Shown: piece after piece, positions 39,316-51,792 of the stretch | How positions within the stretch are numbered: the first letter of the stretch is position 1 | Layout of the letters: each line of letters starts with the position of its first letter | Assembly: GCA_943736015.1 (NCBI GenBank) | Contig: OX031062.1 | Location: forward strand, 25,393,462-25,457,461 | Source: Tridacna crocea | Taxonomy: Eukaryota > Mollusca > Bivalvia > Cardiida > Cardiidae | Direction: 5' to 3' | DNA: 64,000 nucleotides | Notes under the pieces: generated by a model | What the model was told of the DNA's origin: nothing | What the model saw: only the letters and a program-made list of their open reading frames with translations | Databases searched by the model: none | Made by a program: the position numbers and the translations under genes

Positions 39316-39545
39316 CCCTTTTCCGCATAATTTCGAATTTTAGCGACCCTGAAAATAAAGCGTTTTGACATCATTTTTAGAAGAGAGAAAATGCTATTAA
39401 CTAGCAATTTATCCTTTTCCCATAATGTTTCCTTCTCTTTCAAACACAAATACCCTTATTTTGAGCCACACATCGTATATATATGTTGTCTGCAACTACT
39501 TTCTACTTGGACGAGTCCAAAATTTTGCCGTGTAGAAAACGGTAA
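39312..39545 (-). mobile_element. TTAA-hairpin MITE, second of an abutting pair (diverged)
   Basis: TTAACCCTTTTCCGCATAAT with GAGAGAAAATGCTATTAACT / AGCAATTTATCCTTTTCCC as hairpin; right end GTAGAAAACGGTAAAA is worn. A further half copy follows at about 39655-39800. Confidence 0.6.
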
Positions 39546-39849
39546 AAATGTAATTACAGTAGATACAGGTGTTTACAAATTTATAACAAAGGAAAAACAA
39601 TGTAAAATAAGAAATTTCTCAAATAAGCAATTTCTACTTCTGCTACATGCTTTAAGCCTTTCCCTCATAGAAGCAGGTTTTGATGCGTCTTAAATTTAGG
39701 CCTCTTGAAAATATTGTGGGAAATGTAGAAAATGCTCATAACGAGCATTTTCTCCTTTTCCTACAATATTTCCTATTCTGTCAGAAACTTAAAGCATTCA
39801 AGAACAGCGGAAGACAACACACTGAATAACCATGTTTGACAATGACAGT

Positions 39850-40380
39850 GCTGTTGTCAATATAAACATGTTTTGGTTGCCGTCCGGAAGCGTTTCTGCG
39901 CATGTGCGAGGTACCGGAAAAGAGAAAACACGAAAAGGTCTATATGCATGTGAATATTGTTTACAAATCGCAAATTAAAATCTATTTGTTCTATCTGAGT
40001 ATGTACAAAGAAATAGGTCAAACGCCAGTGCATTCAGCTACCTTCCAAAAAACCCCTCTACCTCAGGGGTTTTTTTTAACTGATACAGCATGTGAAAGGT
40101 TTGAAAATTTCTTTTTTTCATTTCAGATTTTCAGTACAGAATTGCTCGGGAAGTTAATGGTTATCTTGTAACTTTTGCAGCACTTAAACTTTGCAAACAT
40201 TCAAGAAGAAACATATGTGGGACACTGAAGAAACAGATTTAGCATTCAAACATCTACCATATTGTAGAACCATTGTGAAGTCATTTATGAAGAAACAGAT
40301 TCAGCTAGTGTTATGTCCCTCTCAGAAGAAGATAACTACCATGTGTAGAAACTTAGTACTTTGATTCTGTAAAAAGAACA
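39850..40380. other. Spacer stretch without recognised gene
   Basis: A short open frame (89 codons, 39902-40171) shows no family signature. Its start (GGTTGCCGTCCGGAAGCG and CGCATGTGCGAG at about 39876-39910) resembles the reverse of 34684-34712 (CACATGCGCGCAAGGACTTC), so the two ends of the relic region share a short inverted motif. Confidence 0.45.
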
Positions 40381-40387
40381 AAATGTC

Positions 40388-40597
40388 CAACCCTTTACCA
40401 AACAAACCCTGGTTTTTACGACCCTGAGATAGAAGCCTTTTGAAAACATTGTGGTTACCAGCATTTTCTCCTTTTCCCACTCTGTTTTCTACCCTGCTGG
40501 GAAAAAAATCAGTTTTTCAATTAGGTTTTTATTTTGTCATCTGCAAGTGCTTTCAATTTGGTCCAGTCTAAAATTTTGATGTTTGGAATAGGATTAA
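40388..40597 (-). mobile_element. TTAA-hairpin MITE with one hairpin arm lost
   Basis: CAACCCTTTACCAAACAAAC; the left hairpin arm is missing (ACATTGTGG joins TTACCAGC directly); right end TTAA at 40594. Confidence 0.75.
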
Positions 40598-40630
40598 CTC
40601 ATGATAACTGAGACTACAAAATTTTCCAGG

Positions 40631-40854
40631 TTAACCCTTTAACACACAATGCCGACTTTTGATGCTCCTGGAAAAGGAGCCTTTGGAAAACATTGTTGCA
40701 AAAGGAGGAAATGCTGGTAACCACATATTTTTTCCACAATGTTTTCTACCCTATTAAAGAAAATTTGCACCGCTGTAGCCACATTGAAATTGTCGTCTGC
40801 AAATGCTTTCAAGTTGGGCAAAGGCTAAAATTTTGTTGTCTGGTAAAGGGTTAA
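40631..40854 (-). mobile_element. TTAA-hairpin MITE
   Basis: TTAACCCTTTAACACACAAT to GGTAAAGGGTTAA; the hairpin is partly eroded (GGTAACCACATATTTTTTCC). Confidence 0.78.
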
Positions 40855-41051
40855 AATGTTTTGCACACTGTAAATTACATGTAGCTAAAATTATGAGATT
40901 CATGATTTAAAAGGGCAGAAAACACTGATGGAAAAGGAGAAAATGCCGGTATCTAAGGTTTTTCTCCTCTTCATCCTTCAATGTTTTCAACCCGTTTTGA
41001 AATCAAATCTCAAAACATGGAGCTAAATTCAAACTGTCCTCTTCAACTGCT

Positions 41052-41293
41052 TTAACCCTATACCAAGCAATCCTAACTCTTAACAACCCTGAGGAATTTG
41101 GACTCTAAAAACATTGTGGGGGAAGGAGAAAATGTTGGTAACCAGCATTTTCTCCTTTTCCCACAGTGTTTCCTACCCTGATGGAAACAAACTTCATTCT
41201 TAGAGTTTCATTTACAATGTACATGTATTTTGTTGTCTGCAAATGCTTTCAGTTTGGACAAGTCTAGAATTTTGTTGTTTGGTAAAGAATTAA
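41052..41293 (-). mobile_element. TTAA-hairpin MITE, complete copy
   Basis: TTAACCCTATACCAAGCAAT to GGTAAAGAATTAA; good hairpin at about 41114-41172. A decayed plus copy follows at about 41460-41670. Confidence 0.8.
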
Positions 41294-41737
41294 ATTATGG
41301 TTGGCTGACATGGATTAAGATTTATTGTAAATTAATAATTAGTGGCTAAAGTAATATTTGAATAGGGAAAAGGCTAATAATGACGAATTGCGTGGTGCAC
41401 AGAGTTGGAAAGTTTTCTTTGAAAGGATAGAAAACTTTGTGGGAAAATGAGAGAATGGTGCCTTTTAGACCAGTCCAAATTGAAATAATTCGCAGACAAC
41501 AAATTAAATGTCAACCAAATGTTGAGATATGTCTTGGAATGGATGGAAAACATTGTGAGAAAAGCAGAAAATGCTAATTACCAGATTACCAGGGTTTCTC
41601 TCCTTTACCTCATTGTTTTCAAAAGCCTTCATCATCAGGATTGATAAAACAGGATTATGTGGAAAAAGTTAAATACCTGCTGGTACAATTGATTGTTTTG
41701 ATTGTATGGTGTTTAGAGCCACTTTAGTATTATTTCA

Positions 41738-42010
41738 ATAACATTGTAGTGGCCAGTTCACCTATTCATGTTTTCCTGGAGTCTCTTTTACCAGTACTCC
41801 ACACAGTTTTCTTGTCCAAACCCATGGCTGCTTTCCCACATAACCATAGCCAAGGCACTAGCCGGTGTTGGGAGAGTAATGATTCCTGTGGCAATGACTA
41901 TCAGTTATCCCCTAAAAGAAACTGGTCGAGCCAGGGATGGAACCCACAACCTCTTATTCTCATATCCTGCGTGCTACCGAATGAGTTGCCAGGGCTTGGC
42001 CTCCCTTAGG
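41738..42010 (-). mobile_element. SINE-2, fullest copy with tRNA-like head
   Basis: Read on the minus strand: head with AACTCATTCGGTAGCACGCA (box A region) and GGTTGTGGGTTCCATCCCTG (box B GGTTCCATCCC), then GATAGTCATTGCCACAGG, TGTGGGAAAGCAGCCATGGG and GGAAAACATGAATAGGTG. Relatives at 27262, 32452, 43362, 49282, 52585 and partially 13140 and 61690. Confidence 0.78.
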
Positions 42011-42217
42011 TATAAAGCTTTTGAAAAGATTATGGCAAAAGAGGAAAATGTAGATGACCTACATGCTGTTTTTCCCAAGTATTTTTTAACAACTCAAAAC
42101 AGTAACCATCCCTTGACCCACATTTGTCAGTTGCAGATGCTTTCAGTATATTTTGTTTGGTAAAGTATTAGCTTCAGGTTCAGGAAATAGTGAGAATGTA
42201 AACACTGATTCAATTTT

Positions 42218-42445
42218 TTAAATCTTTACCAAACTACATAATTTTAGACTCGTCCAAATTGAAAGCTTTTGAAGACAACAAAATAAACGTAACTCAAAAA
42301 TTGAAATTTGTTTTCAGCAGAGAAGCAAACATTGTGGGAAAAGGAGAAAATACTGGTTATCAGCATTTTCTCCTTTTCCCATAATGTTTTCGAACTGCTG
42401 TTTTCACAGGGTTGTTAAAGTTGGGATTGTGTGGTAAAGGTTTAA
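42218..42445 (+). mobile_element. TTAA-hairpin MITE at the inner edge of the right arm
   Basis: TTAAATCTTTACCAAACTAC to GTGGTAAAGGTTTAA, with an intact hairpin (about 42325-42390). The inverted duplication's inner boundary lies inside its right end: only the last 20 or so bases are mirrored in the left arm. Confidence 0.82.
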
Positions 42446-43361
42446 ACAGGAATATGAATTTAGTGACTTCACTTTGTTTTAATGATAATTCTTAACCCTT
42501 TACCGTACAATCCCTGGTTTTTACGACCCTGAGATAGAAGCCTTTTCCCACGATGTTTTCTAGCCTGCTGGAAACAAATTTCAAATTTCTAGTTACACTT
42601 ATATTGTGGTCTGCAAGTGCTTTCAATTTGGACCAGTCTAAAATTTTGTTGTTGGTAAAGAGTTCAGTAATTACACACAGAGAACTGAATATTTTTGTAA
42701 AATACATGTATATATATATATGTACAGAACATAATTGTTAAATAAATAAGGTTTGTTTTATGAATTTCAATCTTTTTATATTGTCATTCTTTTTACCCCA
42801 TTCCACACAATCCTGAGTTTTAACAACCCCAAGAAGAGAAGTCTTTTGAAAACGCTGTAGGCTTTCTAAAACATTGTAGGAAAAAAAAAATGTTGGTAGC
42901 TAGACAGGATGCTTTTGAAGAAAAAGAAGGCTTTTTAACCCTTTACAACTCAATGACGACTTTAAACACCCTTGAGGAAGAAGCCTTTGTAAAACACTGC
43001 AGGAAAAGGAGAAAATCCTGGGAACCAGCATTTTTCTCTTTTTCCCATAGCGTTTTCTACCCTATCAGGATCAAATTTTTCATTATTTGAGTCACATTTA
43101 AATTCTTGTCTGCAAATACTTTCAAGTTGGATGAGGTCAAAACTTTGTCGTCTCGTAAAACACAGAGTTAAAACATTGAAGGTTTTTGGAAACATTGTGG
43201 GAAAAGAAGAAAATGCTGCTGACCAGAAGAGAAGTCTGTCAGATAAAGAGACTGCTTTTGAAAACATTGTTGGAAAAGAAGAAAACTCTTGTGACCAGAA
43301 AAGGAGAATTCTTCTGAGAAATCAACAGCTTTTGAAAACATTGTGGGAAAAGATGAAAATG

Positions 43362-43605
43362 CTCTGTAGCTCAGCTGGTAACAACATTTGAGGGAGCATG
43401 TTGCTGGTACAAATCTCCGGCTTGCCAATTTCTTTCAGAGAATTTATGATGGTCATTGCAACAGGATACATTCCTATCTTGCTTCTGAATAACCTGTGTA
43501 TGATGCCCTAGATGGTTATGTGGGAAAGCAGCCAATGGCTTGGGAAGAACATAGTGAGAAATCCTGGAAAAGAAATGCTAGGAAAGCATGGATAGGTGAA
43601 GTGGC
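43362..43605 (+). mobile_element. SINE-2 with tRNA-like head (right arm)
   Basis: CTCTGTAGCTCAGCTGGTAA, then GGTACAAATCTCCGG and the SINE-2 body. Duplicate of 32452-32700. Confidence 0.8.
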
Positions 43606-45839
43606 ATGATATTTGATATCATTGAAAGTATTTTATTATATCAATTCTTAGGCTGCTCAGTGCAACTCAAGGACCTTTTGCAGACAGTGTTGATCAAGAT
43701 CAGATTGCACAGAACATATAGTCTGATCTTTGATCTACACTGTCCAATAAGGGGATATTTATCCTGAAAAAATACCTTAGAAATAGCCAAATTTTGGTTT
43801 TTACTATCAGTTTTGAAGGTTTCATCTCAGTCACTTAGTAGGATAAGAGTTGAATTTTAAACGAACAAATCTACCAGACTATAAAAGTTCTGTACTATTC
43901 AGTATTAATAACATTTACAGATAGAATTTGATCAAAAGTTTCTCAAAAGAGACTTTGCAAAGCCAGCAATTTTCCTCAAGATTCTCATTATGTTTTCCAA
44001 AAGCCTAAACAGTGTCCCTAATTATCGGGACTGTCTTGTAAAGGGTTAAATTCCATGAGAATTATTTGATTAAAATGTATAAGAAAGAGTCCTATACAAG
44101 CATACTGTTTGACAAAAATTTTCATTGATTTAAATAAGCTATGGTGTAGTCTACATAATTATGTGCAAATATGATTTTCCTTGTTTCATATATGACGAAA
44201 AAAAATAGATAAATAGCCGTTTTTCTCAATTAGATGCAGTTTAATTACAATATCGAATTATATCTTTTATCAATCAACCCAATAAATGATGCCCATAGAC
44301 TCGTGCTGTAAAACTATTGCAGCCGGGATTTTTTAAAAAAGATATTATGGTCTAGGGGAGAAAACTCGTACTGTCTAGGAGTAAGAGTGAAGCAAGAGTA
44401 GCCTCCCTTATAATGATCCGCCCTTCATCATTTCTCCTAGACGCTTGACGGATCAAAGTACTAAACACTGTAGGGAAAAAGGTGATGTGCATGTAACGTT
44501 TTTAATCTGTTTTTGATGAAGATTTCAATTAATTTTAACAAAAGAATGTCATTGATATTGATTTTAATACAAAACACTAGAATCTAAGTTTTAAATAAGA
44601 TTATTTCCTGCTATTTCTACTTGAAATTCGAATGGAATCACCGAGAAAGGTTTGAATCTTTGAAAATCGCCATTTGCAAAGGTATGAAGTTTGCGGACGG
44701 CATAGTTTAAATGACGCTTCACAGACTGTGCGATCTGATTCAGAGTCTACACAGTTTACTTGTTTCGTAAACCTTTCAGTGCAAAAAAAAATGAACTTAA
44801 ATTCCAGCGGACGGCTATAAATACAATCTATTGAAACTTACAAAGATTTTGATTGTATAGGCTTGACTGCATCAGCCGACGGCATGGATCAAAGATCAGA
44901 CTGCACGTTCTGTGCACGTTCTATACAGTCGGATCTTGATCTATGCCGTCCGCAAAAAATCTCTGCTTTCGCCTAAGGCGCCAAAAGGGTTAAGCCTATT
45001 TGGATAGAGTTAAAATCTTTACTTGTAAGATAGATCTAGAGCGCTCTAGTTCCGGTAAACTGTTTGTTCAAATCGTCGACAGAGGTTCGATGTCTAAGGC
45101 GCGTAAAAACGAAAACTTCAAAGTGCCACATATAATGAAAGTTGCCTTTGTGGTCTGTGTAGATAATGATCTCATTACAAAGAACGTTCAGTCTGATCTT
45201 TGATCTACAGCGTCCACTTTCCTCAGACTTTCTGGACAATTTTATGCAATTTTAAAACGTACCTTAATTGTTCGGAAAGCATTTTTAGACTGAAGTTATC
45301 TCTTGTTTATTTGGCGCTCTATGGGTTTGTAACGGGAATGGTTTGATATTCATTGGAATTTATTTTAACTAAACATCATCTTCCTACATAAGCCAATTTA
45401 TGTTTTGAAGTTGAGCTATAAAATGACCTTCTATATTTAGCGATATATGTCGGTATCGTTATTGAATGAAAACATATAACTTTTTGTTTGTATAAGTTTG
45501 CATTAAGTTATCGTAGCGGTTATCATTAACTCATTAATTTCATTTACTGAACATCTATTACCTCAATGATATCTGTAACCAAATGTTGCATTTTTATTGT
45601 AGCGCGATCTTACATTGAATTCCAAATTCAAATATTAGCGGTTATAATTAACATGAAATAAACGGGAGACTACCTGCCGCCTGTTAAGAAAAATAATAAG
45701 TTTGACCAATTTTTCTTTTTTCTGTCTGGTGGCATGTCGTTTTTAGAATGGTTAAAATTAACCATTTGACCATATGAACTGATTGAAATTCGTTACACCT
45801 AGATGAAAAATTATCGTTTGTCAAACGGGTCGTCTCTAT

Positions 45840-45919
45840 AGGCGTTACCTAGACTGGTTACCGCCCCTGATACACTACGTAATACACGGTATACAACGGT
45901 GGCCAGTTCAGGCGTTACC
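45840..45919. mobile_element. 60-bp mini-insertion with imperfect TIRs and 10-bp target duplication
   Basis: AGGCGTTACC occurs at 45840-45849 and 45910-45919. Between them lie 60 bp starting TAGACTGGTTACCG and ending CGGTGGCCAGTTC, which are imperfect inverses of each other. The left arm has the uninterrupted site once (30248-30257 in reverse orientation). Confidence 0.75.
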
Positions 45920-47018
45920 ATGTTTATTCGTCCTCGGTTTTATACTTGCTCTTGGATAGCATTTTTTGTAAGGTGCACAGGCATATAAGGACCAGAAACA
46001 GGAAGAGGAGGTTCCATGTCCCGCCTTCTGCACATACAATGCACATACTGTAGCCGCAGTAATTTAGCACCTCCGGAAGTAGCTAAAGCGAGGTTTTGGG
46101 CGGAGTCTTTGTTTTGTAGGCGTACCATCCAATGGTATACACGTACTCACAACGTGAAGCAGTCAGAAATAAGCCCTTTCCTCTCCAATAAGGGAGGTAA
46201 CTGTAGCATTACTAATTACAAAATTTTGTACGAGTTGTTTCCCTTTGACCATTAGTCGTTCATCATTCTCTTGCAAGACTCTTATATTTTGAAAGAGTAT
46301 CAGCCCGGAACAAAAATCAAACCAAAGTGCAGATAAATGGACGAAAATAAGCGATAGTAGCAACAAATTAAACATATTCAGGAGAAAAAGCAACCTAAAT
46401 TGGTGTTACAAACAAAAATTGATGCGAAAGGAACAAACTGGAAATAAGCTTGGTAAAGATATGGCACTATATATTTCCATGATTTCTTTACGATTCTACG
46501 GATGCCAATGGTTGTAAGTCGCATGTTTCTTTTTTTTTTAAAGTAAACACTTGCATCTCTTTGCATATGAACCATATCAAAGACAATAAAACGGTAAACA
46601 TGAACGAGATTCATTTGTTCAGTATCCGGATTGTAGATATATTCGGATGAAAGTTTGAATTGTTAGAAAAATTTGAAATATATTCAGTACAACACTTTAA
46701 GTGACTTGAGAGAGTTTAGTATAAATACAGATGTAAAAACTTGTTTCTATCGAATGGCAGTCATTTGAACACCCAGTCATTTCGACACCCAGTCATTTCG
46801 ACACATTTTGGTCATTTCGATCCCCGGTGAAAAAAAGTTTGCAAACTTTGGTCATATCGACACCTCATTTTTTAGAACACTTTTTAAACTCGACTTTTTA
46901 TTATCAGGTCACTTTAATTTCTTTTAAAGATGTCATATCATTATAATTTTGTGTTGGTGTGTGACCAAACATGTTTTTAAAAAACTTTATTCAAGGGTAA
47001 TTACTCCGAGTATGGGTA

Positions 47019-47622
47019 TGGCATTTTCTCATTTCTCCGTTCTTTCTCGCTTCTCCGTTCATGTACTAAAGCGGAAGGAATAAGCGCTCGTGACGTTTTG
47101 TTCCACCCTGGTTCTATTCTACTGTGTCAGATATTATGAATAACAACCTATCCTACATCGATACTATTTTTCTATTGAATAAGACACAAAGGTGCAACAA
47201 AAGAGAGTATTTTTCACAGCTTGAAAGAAAAAATTTCATTAGATACAATTAAAAGCAAATTTTCAATGTTTTTCAACATTAAATACGCCCAAAAGGGTTG
47301 TGTTTACCATTTACTATGAATAAGCTAGTCCTTCTGAACAAGAGTATAGAATATTTATCAGTCTTTAGCGACCAGCCTTGACTTTCAATCAAATGAATGG
47401 ACAAATGAGAAAGTGGCCATACTACCCATGTTGGCGAGGTAGGTTTGAAAAAATCCTCGGATCGAACCTTTTGATGCAAGTTGTAGTGACTTTTTTTAGT
47501 AACAAGTTTGATTTAGATTTTATATTTGATCACTACACGAAAATTTTGATTCCTTGACTGAAAATGTGAATTTTGTGAGCTTATTCAGGCTTAGGTGAAC
47601 GGAGAAAGGAGAACACAGTATA
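47019..47622. mobile_element. 604-bp insertion unique to the right arm
   Basis: The left arm reads straight through GATATACCCATACTC (29158-29172), whereas here the same site is split. The insert starts near GGCATTTTCTCATTTCTCCG and ends GTGAACGGAGAAAGGAGAAC then ACAGTATAT. TTTCTCCGTTCA and TGAACGGAGAAA are inverted near its ends, and TAT flanks both sides. It has no recognisable coding sequence. Confidence 0.75.
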
Positions 47623-49281
47623 TATCTGTACAATTTTCTGTATTCTACTCAGCCTTTTATAGAGATTAAAATGCAGTATAATATTTATCACACCTTCACC
47701 TGTCTTTAACTGTGTTCGACTTCACATTTTTATTGATCGGAATAAATCATAATTAATGAAAATCCTACAAAATATAACAAATGCCAAGACTAGACCACTT
47801 AAAAAAAAGGTTAAGAAAACATATATCCTTCACACATTCAAGATAAAAATGTATCTACATACAGTACGTCCATTTTACCAAATCTGTAATTTACAGAAAC
47901 CCTGAAAATGAAGCCTTTTGAAAACATCTTGGGAAAAGGAGAAAATGCTGGTAACTACAAACTACTTCTATATAAATTACCCCCCCCCCCCACACACACA
48001 CACAAAACGAATGTTTTCTGTGGTATACTGGAATCATCCTGTTTGTCTGTGTGTCTGTCTGTCTGTGTACAAAATACCACTAATTTTGTGTCCCAAACTC
48101 CTACAGATTTCCTTCAACTGTATTGAAACTTCGCACTTTACAATGTACATGTATATACCTCAAATTCGTATAAAACCCTTCATTGTCTACATGTAGTTCT
48201 TTTTTTTATAAATTTGCATACATGATTATGGCCCTACGGCTCATAAAAATACAAAACAAAAAAGAAATATCTGTGGAAAAAATGAGATGAAAGTTTGGCA
48301 GACAAGATGGAAAAAGGAAAAATTTTATTTAGTAGAAGAAATTTCTCCTTTTCACATAGTATTTTTCAAAAGAAAATGGCTATACTTCAAGAAATAGGTA
48401 TACTTCAACAGCTTCAATTTTCTGCCTGTTTCATTGTGTAACTGGACTTTTTTCCCAGCTAGTTCTTTACCAGTCATACCATCCAGGCCAGTTTTGATGC
48501 TATCACTTTATTCCTGAAAGGATAGCATGACAACTGGCCTGCCATTGTCGGGAAAACGTCAGAAACTATATCGTTTTCCCCATTGGATGGCTGACAATTT
48601 CCTTTTTCCACGACAAATAAGCGTTCGTTTTGATGAAAACCTCCCCATTTTATTTCGACCATAGAATACCATGGCTGGTGCAACCGTACTAGTACCATCC
48701 GTAGAATGTTCTACTTGTAATTTTAAGTGCACTGTCGGTCCGCTGTTACTGTTGCCATTTGAGTGAAAAATATGCAGTAGCGCTGATAGTTTTAGTATCT
48801 GTGAGAAATACACATGCGCAGTATGGATGCGCCTGAACATTTATACCAAACGTCATTAATACCCCTACCAGCCCTTTGACTGAAAAGAGTGTCAAGTTAA
48901 AGGGGAGATAATTCTTCAACCAGGAAGAGTTGACACTTAAAAAAGGCATATTGCAAATCTTCCATACAATGATTTGCAATAAGCCTTTCAAATCAAAATT
49001 TTTAGTCACTTTTATCTTGTCGCCTGCAAATGTTTTTGATTTTGACAAGCCTAATATATTGTCATTTGGTAATGAGTTAATTCTTTATCTCGACCAAATT
49101 CCTGTTGACTTTTTTTTTCACCAGCATTTTCTCCTTTTCTCACAATTTTTTGTACTCTTTACAAAACAAATTTCAAATTTTTAGTCACCTTTATTTTGTC
49201 ATCTGCAAATGCTTTTGATTTTGACAAAAATAAAATGTCATTTGGTAATGAGTTAACTCTTCATCTCGACCAAATTCCTGT

Positions 49282-49512
49282 TTATTTTGTATAACCCTTA
49301 CCTTGATGATAGTCACTGCGATAGGATTCATTCCTTTCCCATCGCTGACCATTATTATGATGACGATCATGTGGGAAAGTAGCCAGTGGCTTGGAAAGAA
49401 AATTGTGCAAAGTACTGGTAAAAGAAACTACAGGAATGCATGGATAGGTGCACTGGCAGCCGCGATATAACTGAAATAATGTTGAAAATGGTGTTAAACA
49501 CCATTCGATCAA
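49282..49512 (+). mobile_element. SINE-2 copy (right arm)
   Basis: Duplicate of 27262-27510 in reverse orientation. Confidence 0.7.
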
Positions 49513-49841
49513 TTATAACCCTTTACAAATCAATCCTTGGTTTTTATGACGCTGACATAGAATGCTTTTGAAAACATTGTGAGAAAAAGAGAAAATGCTG
49601 GTAACATGCATTTCTCCTTTTCCCGCAATGTTTTCTACCCTGCTGGTAACAAATTTATTTTGAGTTACATTTATTTTGTTGTCTGCTGGTGCTTTTAATT
49701 TGGATCAGTCTAAGACTTTATTGTTTGTTAAAGAGTTGAAATGTCAGATTTAGCTGCAGGAACAGTCAAAATTTAAACGCCAATATGCTCTTTAAACAGG
49801 AAAAATGAATTTACTGACTTTATTTTGTTTTCATGATTTGT

Positions 49842-50069
49842 TTAACCCTTTCTCAAACAATCCCTGGTTTTTACGGCCCTGAGACAGAAGCCTTTTGAAA
49901 ACATTGTGGGAAAAGGAGAAAATGCTGGTAACCAGCATTTTCTCCTTTTCCCACAATGTTTTCTACTCTTCCTAAAACGAATTTCAATTTTTGAGTCACA
50001 TTAATTTTCTTGTCTGCAAATGCTTCCAATTTGGACAAGTCTAAAATTTTGTTGTTTGGTAGAGAGTTA
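49842..50069 (-). mobile_element. TTAA-hairpin MITE (right arm)
   Basis: TTAACCCTTTCTCAAACAAT to GGTAGAGAGTTAA; near-perfect palindrome at 49895-49965. Duplicate of 26697-26925. Confidence 0.85.
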
Positions 50070-50084
50070 ATCAATTGTCTATTG

Positions 50085-50470
50085 GAAGATTTTTAGCTCC
50101 ACTGGCCGAAGGCCAGCGAGCTATTGTCATGGCGTTGTGTCCGTCATGCGTCCGTTTGTTCGTCCGTGCGTGCGTCCGTAAACTTTTTCTGTAAAAAACT
50201 TCTCCTCAGAAACTATTGACAGGATTTTTACCAAATTTCACAGGAATGTTCCTTAGGTGGTCCTATTTCAAATTCCTTCAAATAATTGTGTTCCATGAAT
50301 AATTCTGGTTGCCATGGCAACCAAAGTAAAAAACCTTTAAAAATCTTCTCCTCCCAAACCGCTAATTGGATAGCATTATTTTTTTGCAGGATTGTTCCTT
50401 AGATAGAGGTCTACAGAATTCCTTAAAAAAAAAAAAAGGATCCGTTAAAAAACATGGCTTTTATGGGAGA
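50085..50470 (-). mobile_element. Helentron-like tail (family 3), right-arm copy
   Basis: Duplicate of 26290-26680: hairpin AGCTCCACTGGCC / GGCCAGCGAGCT at 50094-50120, then a CGTCCG-rich stretch that differs from the left copy in repeat number. Confidence 0.75.
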
Positions 50471-51055
50471 CTCATTTTCCTTTTATGGTATAAAGTACAA
50501 TCTTTGAAAAATTCCTTCTCTCAAACTATTCGTTTTGATTTCATTGTTGTATTGCAGGTTAGTTCCTATGGTGGTAAGTCTTTACCATACATTCCTGACT
50601 TTTAACGACCCTAAAGAAGAAATCTTTGGAAAACACTCTTGGAAAAGGAGAAAATGCTTGTAATCAGCATTTTCTCCTTTTCCCTCAGTGTTTTCTACTC
50701 TATCACAGAGAGAAATCATCATTTCATCAATGTTTAATTTGTTGTCTGCAAATGCTTTCAGTTTGGTCACATCCCAAATTTCGTCGTTTGGTAAAGAGTT
50801 AAAGATGGTTGCTTTACATAATCTATTCCTTTTCATATAAAATAAGAGAACCTCTGCACTTTGATTAGTTCTGGTAAAGGTGTGTTGACCTACTGGTGAC
50901 CTAGTACAAAGAGGGACAGGGCTTTACTGTTGTGATAAGGATATTTTGTTATGCAATCAAACTGAACCTGCAACTTCAATAAAACAATTGCCACAATACA
51001 TATTTTCTATATTTTGATGTTTCTCCACCCAAAATGGTTTGTAACAAGACCCTTT

Positions 51056-51271
51056 TTAACCCATTACCACACAGTCCCTACTTTTGATGTCTCTGACAAA
51101 GAAAACATTGTGGGAAAAGGAGAACATGCTGGTAACCATCATTTTCTCCTTTTCCCACAATGTTATCTACCCTTCACAAAACTTTCAAATTTTCTGTCAC
51201 TTTTATTTTTTCATCTGCAAATGCTTTCCATTTGGACAACCCTAAAATGTTGTCATTTGGTAATGAGTTAA
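51056..51271 (-). mobile_element. TTAA-hairpin MITE (right arm)
   Basis: TTAACCCATTACCACACAGT to GGTAATGAGTTAA; duplicate of 25481-25696. Confidence 0.83.
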
Positions 51272-51792
51272 CTATAACCAGAAGACAAAATTTTTATAAC
51301 TGATCATAATTGAAAGATGTTGCAGACAACATGATAAATCTTCAGATTAGTAAAGTGTTTTGAGTGTTTTGGAAAACATGTTGGGAAAAGAAAAAGAATG
51401 CTGGTAACCAGCATTTCCTCCTTTTCCCACAATGTTTCCTACCTTACAGAAGACAGAAATTATTGTTTGAGCAGTAGTCAATTTGTCTTATATAATTGCT
51501 TTGAATTCGGTCCAGTCCATAAAGAAAATTGCATTCTTCCAATGCTAACAGTTGTTTATTTGTGAGCCGAAATAGCAGAATCCAAGGCAGGACATCAGGT
51601 AGAATAAATGTGATGTCCTGATTGGTCTAATATCGATTTCCACGGATCCATGTATTATCGTTTGGTGTAAGGGTAAATCTTGTAGAGATTTGCTGACAAA
51701 GGCTGTATTTTGCTGAAGTATGTAAGGGGAGGTCAAAGCTTTTGCCTGCCTCTAATATTTTATCTATAAAAAGGTGAAAAAAGATGTTCTGT

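Noticed and set aside
43362-43435. Possible tRNA gene (GTAGCTCAGCTGG start)
   Set aside because: Box B is off-consensus and the sequence continues into the SINE-2 body found at several other places.
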